Of a stretch of 64,000 bases of DNA, positions 1 to 9,649 are shown in pieces; the first letter of the stretch is position 1, and each line of letters starts with the position of its first letter. The notes under the pieces are model-generated. The model was not told the DNA's origin. It searched no databases and was given only the letters and a program-made list of their open reading frames with translations. Made by a program: the position numbers and the translations under genes. Source of the DNA: Syngnathus acus (taxonomy: Eukaryota; Chordata; Actinopteri; Syngnathiformes; Syngnathidae); assembly GCF_901709675.1 (NCBI RefSeq), contig NC_051107.1:6016001-6080000 (forward strand). The letters are read 5' to 3'.

Positions 1-3000
1 AGTCGGCTCAGCTCGGCGTGGTCCGGCCCTTTTTCCTGGCCCTCGCGAAGCCTCTCCGTCTCCTCCTCCAACTCCAGGATCTTCTGCTGCTTTGCTTTGA
101 CAAACTTCCTCATTTTGTCTTTGACCGCCTCCACTTCTTTGCGAGCCTCCTCGGCCTGCGTTTGGGCTTCCTGCTTGGAGGCCTCGTTGGACCTCAACTT
201 GGCGGCGAGCTCCTGCCTCTCCTGCCTGGCGGCCTCCAGGACTCGCCTGACGCGCTCCGCCTCGTCGCTGACGTTTTCGTAGGAACGCAGCAGGGTTTCG
301 TACTCGTCCTTCATGCCGTTGACCTTCTCCTCCCATTCCTTGCACATCCTGGCCGCCTCCTCTTTGGCCAGCTCGCCTTCTCTCCGACATACGTCCTTCT
401 CGCTCGCTATGGCGTCCATCGCCAGCTTGAGGCTCTCGCAGGACGAGCCCAAGCTTTGGTTTTCTAACAACATGCGGTCCACCTCATCTATGAGCCTGCT
501 GCGCTCTTCTCGGAGCTTCTCCAGCTCCTCCTGCGTGGCCTGCATCTTCTGCTGCAGCTCAACAATGAGGGTCTCACTGGAAGTCAGCTGTTCCTTCTGG
601 GTCTTGTTCTCCTTCAGCACTTCCTTGCGAGAGATGAGGGCTGCCTGAAGCTTGCGCTGAAGCTGCTGGAGCTTGGCTTCGCTGTCCTGCTCCTCGTGCC
701 TCTGCGGAGCCTCACCCTCCAACTTGTCATTTTTCTCCTGTTCCACCTTGAGCGCCTCCTCTAAGGAGGCTATGAGTTGATCCTTCTGGCCCACGGCGTC
801 CTGCATGGAGAGGATGAGGGCGTTTTGATCGGCCAGCTGCTGGCTTAGCTCGGTGATCTCGCCGTTCTTAAAGTCCAGGAACGCTTTGAAATCCTCCACT
901 TCGGCTTGAAGAGCGGCAATGGAGCCGGCGGACTGAGAAGATGCCGCGACGGTGGCGGCTTCCATTTCCGCTTTCAAGGCCTCTGCGCAAAGCTCGGCTT
1001 GCCGGTGCTTTTCTCGGAGATCTTGAATCTCACGGGAGAGGGCTTCGATCTGTCTTTCGTTTTCTCGTAGGGCTCGTAGCTCCTCGCTAACTTCTCGCAG
1101 TTCAAGCTCCTTCTGGGACAGATGGCTCTGAGCTTCCTGAAGCTTGCTCTCCAGTGCCAAGTTGGCCATCCGCATAGTGTGGATCTCTTCCTTGAGAGCT
1201 TCCAAGGGTTCCTCCGCTTGAGCAGAGCCAACCTCAGAAGGTTGCTCCTCCTGAAGATCAGCTTTATGCTGCGCTGAGTCACTCTCAGATGCTGCAAAAT
1301 CCACCCAGTCTTCTTGGACCCAATCGTTAGCGGAGCTCTTCTCCATCTTTGCCAGCAGCTCCTCGCTCTGCTCTCCACGAGGGCTCGTTTGATCTTCTAG
1401 TTGCCGAACTTTGGCGAGAAGAAGATCCCGCTCGCCGCTCTGCCGCTCGAAGCGTCCCATGAGTTGAGAGTAGTCCTCCTTCTGCTGCTTGAGCTGATCC
1501 CGATAGTGCCGGTCTTTCTCTTTGGCTTTGCGGATGCTCTCCTTGCGTGATTCTTGGGCATCCAGGACTTTCTTCTGCAGGCTTTCACATTCCGTTTCCA
1601 AGGAGGCCACTTGGGATCTTAACGAGGTGTTGTCGGAGCAAACGTCATCCTGCTGTTCGGCAGTCTCCTCGCTCTGCGCGAGAAGCTGCTCCTGCCGGGT
1701 AACGGTGGACCGAAGGTTCTCGATGGCTTCGTCTTTGGACCTCAACGTCTGCGCCAGCTCCTCCAGTTTGGCCTCCATCGCCACAGATTGTTCAACCTCG
1801 GTTGCGGCGGGTTCTTCTTTTTCTGCGTCCTTCTTGGTCTCCAGATCGGCGACCTTCTTCATGAGCTCTTTCCGTTGCACGAGCACGACCTGCAACTTCT
1901 TCTTTGTGTTTGTCAGCTGGGTTTCAAGGTCCTCTTTGGACCTGCGTAAATTCACAACTTCCACGTCCATCTCCGGAGAGGACGACTCTTCTCGTGACTG
2001 CCGAAGCTCCGCCAGCTGCTCCTTCAGTTTGTTGACTTCACCGTCGACCGAGACTCGCTCCTCTTCTGCCTGGCTGAGTTTCGCCGACACGCTTTGGTCC
2101 AGCTCGCTCATCTCTCGCTCTTTCTGGCTGAGGCGGAGCTGCAGATCACAGATTTCAGAGTCCTTCTTCGACAAAGACTCGCTGTCGAGAGCGGACATCT
2201 GCGACTGTTCCAACATGCTGCTCTCCATATCTTCAAGCTTCCTCTCCAGCTGAGAAGATAGGAGCTCTTTGTCCTCCAACTGCGTGCTCAACATCAGGAC
2301 CTGATTCTCCTGCTCGGATAAGGCTCGGCGAGCCATTTCCAAATCAGCCTGGATCTTCTGCTCCTTGGCTTTGCTGTCACCGGAGAGTGCATCCATTTCG
2401 GCGCTGTGCTTCTCCGCCACACAGCTGCTCTGATGGGAGAGATGTTGTAGGTCCTCTCTGGCAGACTTGAGCTCTTCTTCAAAGTTACTGGCCCGAGACG
2501 CCGCGTCGTCCTTCTCGGCGGTAAGCCTTTGTGTTTCTTCTTCCAGACTCTTGATCATCTCCTGTGACTCTGCAGCTGCCTCTTTGAGCGTTTGTAGCTC
2601 AGCCAGAAGTTCACTGTACCTTTTCTGGAGCTCTTCTGCCAGAGCCTGAGCAAAAAGGCCAGCTTGGTCCTTTTCAGCGGAGGCGCCTTCCCGAGTGACG
2701 TGAACCTCCACGACGGAGGAGGTCGTCGCTGAAGCTGTGGAGGTTTCCTCCCATGACTGCAGCTGACCAAAGTCCTGCATGAGCGAGGGCCATTCCTGCC
2801 GTCCGTCCTGGTTCACGGCTTCCAGAAGGGTCCAGCTGCTGTGAGCCACCTCAGAATCGGTGCTGGTGACCATCTCGTCAGAGGAAGTCCCTTTGGACTC
2901 CTCGGGGGATTCTTGATGCTCAATGAGCTCAGGGCTGCTTTCGTTCTTCACGGTCGCGGAGAGGTCGGACGTGTCCTCGGTGACCAAAGTGCTTTCCTCT

Positions 3001-5325
3001 TCTTGGGTGTCGTCCAGGGAGTCAGGAGGCTTTGCGGAATTATCTCCGCTGTCGTCAGCTTGGGCCTGAACTGGAGGTTGATGGACAATGCGAGGTGACA
3101 CCGCCTCGCCGGCGCTCTGCTCTTCAGCCGTTCGCAGGACGCTCAGCTCGTTCTCTTTTTCCCATAGTTGTCGCTCCAGCGCCGAGACGGTCGCTATGAA
3201 AATCGACACAGATTTCCAAATGGATTAAAAAAAAAAAAAAAAAAACAGGCCAAGCTTGATTCCAAACAAAACCTCTCATACCTATGTCGGCTTCAGAGGA
3301 CACATCTGCTTGTGGCTCCTTTGGATCCCTTTCGGAAGTCTAAGCGAGAAGAGGAAGAATAAAACAATTTAGGTCTGGTTGTCTAATCGGAAACATCAGC
3401 GAAGGTCAGATTAGAGGAGGGCGCAGAAGAGATTAGAGGGCTCACTGCACGCCTATGACCTGCTTTCCGTCCCGTCTTGTCTGACTTTGCAGACTTACCT
3501 TCTCATTAGAAGCTCTCACCGGCTCAATTTGCTGCTCCAGCTGCTGAATCTTGGCAACGGCGTCCTCCTTCTCACTGCTACTTCTGTCCAGTTGTTCTGC
3601 GGAGAAAGTAGTGTCATTTAAAGACCCCCCCCAAAAAATTTCAACTCATCTTCTTACTCACCTTGAAGAGCCTTCATGGCGTGTGTGACTTCAACACAAC
3701 GTTCCTCACTTTCCTTGTGATCATGTTTCAGCTTCGTCATTTGTGTCTCAATGGTCAGCACAGCGTCCAGAACAGGAGAAAGGTCATCTGGGAGCGTGGC
3801 GTCCTCCGACGCGTCGCAAAGCGGTTGTAGATGTCTCCAAATTTGGGCCAAGACCTCGCTCTTCTTCCAGGCCTCTTCCTGTCCCGCTTGAAGAGAAGCC
3901 ACCTCTTGCTCCAGCTTGTTTACGTGCGATTTTGTCTCTTCCAGGTCGCTCTGGCCGGCCTGGATGACTTCTGACCGGGCCTCTCTGGTAGATGTGAGCT
4001 CCTGTTCCAGGCGAGATATTTCCAATTTGTCTTCCTCCATGGCTTCACGGCAGGCCAGGGCGTTCTCGTTCATCAAAGCAATCTCTTTTTCCAGTCTGGC
4101 AACTTCGATCCTCTCCTTTTCCAGGTTGTCGCTAGCCGCCTGGCTCAGCGAGGAGAGCTCCGTCTCGTGCTTGGCCGTTTCCTCTTCGGCTCGCTCCAGT
4201 GCTTCCCGGAGGGCGGCCTCAGCTTCGCCGGAGCGCTGGGCCCACTCCTGCTTCTGTTTGACCGCTTCGGCCAGCTCCCCCTCCATTTGCCGGAACTGAG
4301 CGGTCAGGATCTAGGCACCCCCCCAAAAAAAAGAGATGGTGATGATTCAAGACGCTTCCAGGATAGGTTCAGGAATCCTGACCTGTTTTTGTTGATCGGC
4401 GAAGGTGACTTCCTGCTGCAGCATTTCCAGCACTTGCGAGCGGGATTTTAAGGCCTCCTCGAGCTCCTCACACCGCCGCTGGGATGCGTGGAGGGCCTAC
4501 CAAATGCCACAGACAATGATGAGCACCAGCTAATAAACTGTCACACGTACGATCTCACACCTGCTGCAGCTCGGCATCATTGGACGCGGGCGCCGTGGCT
4601 CTCAGCAGCTCTTCTTCGTGTTTCTGGATCTGCTCCTGAAAGCGTACATCCTTGTCGCGTACCACTTCCTGGAGGTGCCTCAAGTGATCGGCGTGGGCGG
4701 CATCCTTCTCCTCCAGCAGCTTCTCGGCGGCCCGGAGTCGTGTTCGCAGATCGCTACTGTTGGCCTCTTCTTCGTGGAGTTTGCTTTGGAGCTCTTGTTG
4801 GTCGCCTTCCGCAGCCACATCTCTTGAAAACGAGGTGTCGGGGCTCTGGTGTCGACAAAGAATGTATTTCGTCATTTTTCATCGAGACAGTGTATTTGAT
4901 TCAGACTTACAATGGTTCCTTCTTGTCCCTTCAAAACATCAATTTGCTTGCTGAGGGAAGCTATCTTGGCTTTGGCCTGAAGTTTGAGCTTACTAAAGCG
5001 AGCCTCGCTCGTCTCCCTTTCATTCTGCGAAGAAGCAAAACACAAAGCATTCTGGCATTCCCGTGACCTTTTCCATCATTTGCAGCTGTTATTCAACCTT
5101 GAGAAGTGAATCTTTGCCAGCCAGCTGAGCATCCTTGTCACGGATGAGCTCCTTGAGCTGCACCACCAGCTGTTCCAGGTGGGCCAGACGCTCATTGGCC
5201 TCCTCGGGCACTTCAGACTCTCCTGGAGTCTGGTCTGCATCGGCAGGAAGCTGAGGAGTGATTTCTCCATCTTGACCCTCCTCTCCAGAGAGCTCCTGGA
5301 GGACTGTAGCCAGGCGGCTGAACAT
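1..5325 (-). CDS. golgb1: Giantin (golgin B1), 5' part, truncated by window edge
   Basis: Giantin is a very long coiled-coil tether of the Golgi membrane; its C-terminal anchor lies outside this window. Coding exons on the minus strand: 5325-5098, 5024-4911, 4845-4561, 4496-4383, 4310-3662, 3596-3499, 3339-3282 and one giant exon from 3193 past base 1. All join in phase and give about 1,580 residues. The start MFSRLATVLQELSGEE matches the conserved giantin N-terminus, followed by ERLAHLEQLVVQLKELI. The giant exon stays open for more than 1,060 codons and holds the family signatures LQAALISRKEVLKENK and LLENQSLGSSCESLKLA, in nearly continuous heptads rich in E, K, Q and L. The start ATG sits just inside exon 2, after an acceptor at about 5336, so the leader is spliced; a good donor (G|GTGAGTC) near 5862 would end a non-coding exon 1. 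Left boundary is artificial. Confidence 0.95.
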
Positions 5326-6336
5326 AAGGATGGCACTGCACAAGAGATGGGGACACAAATGTAAATGTGTGACATATCACAAAAATGCAAATGAATCCTA
5401 ATATACACATCAGGTGTGACGACGCTGACTCTAAAATTAATTGGGATGCATTGTAGTCATTTTTCTTGCACACATTGACTGCAATCCCTAACCTCCGAGC
5501 CATCCCGAAAACTCCCGACTTCTCCCGAGTACATCGTCCACTGCGTCTGCGTCACCGTGTTCTTCTACAGCGACGATTCAAGAGAACTGTTGCGAAATAC
5601 AACTTCCGAGCTGGAAACTGACGCCCAGAGAGGGCAGTGGACATGTTGGGAAGTTTCAAGCGCGGTTAACTTGTAGAGGGACGGCTAGGAATCGTTTGTT
5701 TACTCCAGTTTCGGCGTCGATGCTACTTAGCTAGCTAACGCTCGCAAATTCGAAGCGAACGTTTAAATCCTCCCCGACGGGGTTAACGTCCGTCGAGTCT
5801 GACAGCTCCCTATGGAGTCTGCTCCGCGGTGAGGTTTGGCAAGAGAAGGACCTTTGACTCACCCGTCTGAGCGCTTCCCGGTGGTCCTTTGGCGCTCTCT
5901 TTATCAGCTATATCTCCTCGGAAGGATTTCCAAGCAGAGCCACATCACCAAACTCTCCCGGAAACAAAACCTGCTCGCCGCTGATTGGACGACACGGTAA
6001 GGCACCGTGTGTCAATTCCAATGCCAGGCAGGTATCGTCATCCTAAACGCAAACATGAGTCACGCAATCAATCAATACATAAATACGTTTTGTAACATTT
6101 TCCCTATTAAAATGAATGCGCCTTATGCTATATCACGAGTTGGTCACCTGAGGGCAGTATAATACAGGTATGCAAATATTCATTGGGCCAGTTCAAAGTC
6201 TCCGTAACATCAGACGTTCTTTGCAGATGATAAAGAAAACACGCTTGCGAGAGTTGGATTATCCGTCAGGAAATTGTGAATGGGAATGATTCTCAATCAA
6301 TTCTTTTGGTTTTTTTAGGGGAAAAATAATGCAGTA
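5326..6336. promoter_or_regulatory. golgb1 leader and probable bidirectional promoter
   Basis: This kilobase separates the golgb1 start from the small plus-strand ORF. It contains the golgb1 leader intron and a non-coding exon 1 ending near 5863. A CCAATCAG box on the minus strand (5981-5988) stands just upstream of it, as expected for an NF-Y-driven TATA-less promoter. For the plus-strand ORF, a pyrimidine tract ending in AG at 6318 could be a 3' splice site. No other coding sequence was seen. Promoter role is inferred from position and motif only. Confidence 0.55.
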
Positions 6337-6576
6337 ATGGTAAGACACGATCAGGCAGTTAAGCTGATCGTCAGCCGTGGCAGGCAGCTGGGTCGAAGCC
6401 TGGCGTTGCTGGCCCACTACGTGACGCTCTTTGCGGCCTTTGTGGGCCGCTTCGTGCAGTGGATGGCGGACGCCGGGTGTTGGACCACGCACCTCACGCG
6501 CTGCACGCTAGCCGCCTTTGATGGCGTCTACACGCACCTGCGACGCGTCTTGAGGTGGAAGACCAGTGTGGACTGA
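6337..6576 (+). CDS. Unrecognised small protein with one probable membrane segment (79 aa)
   Basis: I do not recognise this protein. The ATG at 6337 opens 79 codons ending in TGA at 6576. Codon use looks genuinely coding: most third positions are G or C (runs of CTG, GTG, GCC, ACG, CGC), although the flanks are AT-rich. The N-terminus is basic (VRHDQAVKLIVSRGRQLGR). A hydrophobic stretch, LALLAHYVTLFAAFVGRF, spans about residues 22-39 and could be a transmembrane or membrane-embedded helix. The C-terminal half is amphipathic with tryptophans and arginines (LRRVLRWKTSVD). It reads away from golgb1 across a shared spacer. An ATTAAA at 7006 could end the transcript. It may be a single coding exon or the last exon of a longer gene, since an acceptor-like AG lies at 6318. 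Confidence 0.5.
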   Translation: MVRHDQAVKLIVSRGRQLGRSLALLAHYVTLFAAFVGRFVQWMADAGCWTTHLTRCTLAAFDGVYTHLRRVLRWKTSVD

Positions 6577-7404
6577 CCGCCGCACATCTCGTTTGACTCT
6601 GCAAACCTCACGCGAGGCCTTACGCTAGGGCTTTATGTTACATTTGTACATGTTGTTGAATAGTTTTTATCTGAAAGCCAATGCCTTTGACAGGCAGGCA
6701 TAATATGTCTGACATGATGTAACGATACCACTACAAAAACATATAGTTTTAGGAAATAGTCAATGTTTAGCCCAAAAAATGTCATGGCATCGCTTGTGCA
6801 GCCTTGAGTCGGTTGCGATGATGTCACCCACAAAGGGGCATTTCGTCATGGCAAGGCCTCTTACTGAACTACATCCCATTTTCTATATATTTAAATTCTT
6901 ATGTATCTTTTACATATATATATATTTACCATACATGTTTTGCTTTTATAGCTTTGTGTTATGCTAAAATGCAAAAGAACATATCTCAGCCTTTGTAATT
7001 TAAACATTAAATTTTTCTACAAACACTTTGCTTATATTTTTCATTTAGACAGAGCTCTCATTTTGTTTCTGTTGCTTGTAATAACACACTAACAGTACTG
7101 CATTAAAAGAATGAATGGGTTTTGAGTGGATTTTGATTTGACGCCCACGCCGGTGGGTCGCGCACCTCCACGTGACAGATGAATGTGCGGTTTTGTTTTG
7201 TGTCGTGTCAGCGTACCTGGCGAGGCGGCGTCCGTTTTAATGGGGCTTCTTAAAGCGTTAGATGAGATTACCGGCAGGGATTAGGAAACGATAAGGGCAT
7301 CACAAAGTGGCCTACAAAAGGCATCCTTGTGGCTTCAGCCCTTCTCGGCCCGTTGTGGTGAGGCGCCGTTCACGTTAGACCAAGCCACGCGCCGTCTCCT
7401 CGTC
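6577..7404 (+). other. 3' flank of the small ORF and upstream region of the GCAP gene
   Basis: AT-rich sequence with no coding signal. ATTAAA at 7006-7011 is the best candidate poly(A) signal for the small upstream gene. From about 7140 the base composition shifts toward the GCAP promoter and leader. GGATTA at 7278-7283, about 120 bases before the GCAP start, is the core recognition site of CRX/OTX homeodomain factors, which drive photoreceptor genes; a six-base match is weak evidence alone but fits the gene. Confidence 0.4.
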
Positions 7405-9083
7405 ATGGGCAACACCACGGGCAGCACGGTGGACGACCTGCAGGCGGTGGAGATGCACCTGTGGTACAAGAAGTTCATGACGGAGTGCCCGTCGGGTCAG
7501 CTCACCCTGCACGAGTTCAAGCAGTTCTTCGGCCTGCGCGGGCTGGACACGGAGGCCAACGCTTACATCGAGCAGATGTTCCGCACCTTCGACATGAACA
7601 AGGTACGGGTTTAATATTTACAGGAGGTCCCGCCGTGATGGATGGGGGAGCCGCTTCAAAAGTTCCAAAGGGGTGGCAATGTTTTAAAGCATCCCCTTAT
7701 AGTCAATTTGTTTCTGGATTAACGCAGCAATTTATTTATTAACATTTTCACAACTGTTTCTACTTTATTTGATCAACTTCATTTACTGTACGAATAGAAA
7801 TGACTACTTTTTAAATGATTCATTTTGCATTTATACAAGACTATTTCAGTTATCTGGAAAAAAATTGCAACTGCTTTTACTTTACTATCATATTTATTGT
7901 GCTAAAACTTAACTGCTCTGCGTTTCTTGATGTGAACATCATCACGCCAAGAGCGGCTTGTAATTTTCTGAGGGCTCCTTTACCAAATGATTCAACGCCA
8001 CACGCACAAACATCTCGTGCAGTAATCCCGCCCTCATCAATATTTTGAAGGGCGTCTCATTAAAACCTAACCAACGGATTGAGGGACGTCTGCAATTTCC
8101 GAGATGAGGTCATTGTCTGGAAGGGAGGGGGAGCCGCCATCGTAATCACTCGTGAGATTAGCTGAGAGCGAGCTGACGCACTCCCTGACACACTTCTGCT
8201 TGGATAATTGGCCAATTAGGACTCAATTTTGGGAAACGCAAAGGACAATTGGATTTTGGAAACATGCACTGGCATCGCGCGTCAACATGTGGCAATGACT
8301 TTGGCGCCATCTTGTGGCCTTTCAGTAAACCCTCGTCAAAAGCAAATAGGTGAATTTGTTTCAGCGACTTTGCGAGTAGTGAGTGGCGAATAGGAGGGGA
8401 GTTACCGTAGCTGTGTGTTAAGTGACCGAAACGACGCCCTTAGGACGGCTACATTGACTTCATGGAGTACGTGGCGGCGCTCAGCTTGGTGATGCGTGGC
8501 AAGATGGAGCACAAGCTGCGCTGGTACTTCAAGCTCTACGACGTGGACGGCAACGGCTGCATCGACCGACACGAGCTGCTCAACATCATCAAGGTTGGAG
8601 AAGAATTGACTGGTCAGAATCAGAGGAAGAAAGAGTGACGATGATGATGCTGCTTGTGCCCTCAGGCCATTCGCGCCATTACGGGCAACGAGAACCAGGA
8701 AGTGACGGCTGAGGACTTCACCAACAGCGTCTTTGACAGAATCGACATCAACGGTGACGGTGAGGACGCAAAATGATTTTGACTCATTTCAATACAACTC
8801 CGATTTACAATTACATATTTATATTTACAATTGGTATTTTGCTCTCCCTTGATTTCTATATTTTTAGAGCCTCTGCCATTATTTAAAACGAGGCTGCGTT
8901 GGCTAACACAATACGCAGATCTGTACCTAATATTGCGTCCCGCTCGGTCGGACAGGCGAGCTGTCGCTGGACGAGTTTGTGGCGGGCGCTCGCTCCGATG
9001 ACGACTTCATGGAGGTGATGATGAAGAGTCTGGACCTGGCGCACATCGTGGCTATGATCCACAGCAGGCGACACAGCGTTTAA
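7405..9083 (+). CDS. Guanylyl cyclase-activating protein (GCAP), photoreceptor EF-hand Ca2+ sensor
   Basis: GCAPs are neuronal calcium sensors that stimulate retinal membrane guanylyl cyclase when Ca2+ falls after light, restoring cGMP in rods and cones. Four exons, 7405-7602, 8444-8593, 8666-8759 and 8956-9083, join in phase to 189 residues, the usual GCAP length. The protein starts MGNTTGS, a myristoylation signal. EF1 is degenerate with the [11 protein letters not shown] motif typical of GCAPs. EF2 ([12 protein letters not shown]), EF3 ([12 protein letters not shown]) and EF4 (DINGDGELSLDE) have intact loops. The four-exon structure is that of GUCA1 genes. The sequence is closer to the fish-specific cone GCAPs (guca1d, guca1e or guca1g group) than to mammalian GUCA1C; I cannot fix the paralogue without a tree. 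Confidence 0.93.
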
Positions 9084-9364
9084 CAACGTCAATTGGACTC
9101 AAGGACACCGCCGTCCGTCCGTCGATGCCGGTTTCGTGGAAACATGCTTTAACATGGACTGACTGCCAGTTGCATTCAAACTGAATCCAGTCAGAAAGGA
9201 GGGATTCGGTGGATACAATCAACAGGCGATTATGTTCATGTATTTGTACTCTTTTTATTTTTATAAAATATTACATAAGCTGCTACTGCCCGCTACGCAA
9301 AGTAGAAACGGATCAAGGAGATGGGCTGCTTTTGATTAGTGCCTTTTGGTTTGCTCGTTTGTAC

Positions 9365-9370
9365 AATAAA
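9365..9370 (+). terminator. Poly(A) signal of the GCAP gene
   Basis: AATAAA lies 282 bases after the GCAP stop codon and is followed by a GT/T-rich stretch, so the 3' UTR is about 300 bases. Confidence 0.65.
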
Positions 9371-9475
9371 GTCACTTGATCAGCTGACATTTGTCAAGTT
9401 ATATTTCACTTTAACACTATCTAAGCGGTCAACCGTTTTTGAACATTGTGCGGTTCTTTGCGGCGTGTGCAATTC

Positions 9476-9491
9476 GGCCACTAGGGGGCAG
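9476..9491 (+). promoter_or_regulatory. CTCF-like motif between convergent GCAP and orc5
   Basis: GGCCACTAGGGGGCAG matches the CTCF core pattern CCASYAGRKGGCRS on the plus strand. It lies between the poly(A) signals of two convergent genes. Binding is inferred from motif only. Confidence 0.5.
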
Positions 9492-9608
9492 TATGACACG
9501 GGATTGAACGGAGACCATGGTGAGTGCGTTAAAAAATGCACATCGTGAAATTTTCATCGTTTGATACTTAGTTTGACGAGAGGCGACAGTTCTGTGAAAG
9601 TGGAGCAA

Positions 9609-9614
9609 TTTATT
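9609..9614 (-). terminator. Poly(A) signal of orc5
   Basis: AATAAA on the minus strand, only about 36 bases after the orc5 stop codon, implying a very short 3' UTR unless a more distal signal is used. About 240 bases separate it from the GCAP poly(A) signal. Confidence 0.6.
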
Positions 9615-9649
9615 TTGGAATGACCACACAGTGATCGAATGAAAATGTC

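Noticed and set aside
1522-2253. 243-codon plus-strand ORF rich in serine
   Set aside because: Antisense of the giantin coiled-coil exon; serine runs are the reverse of Glu/Lys/Leu codons.
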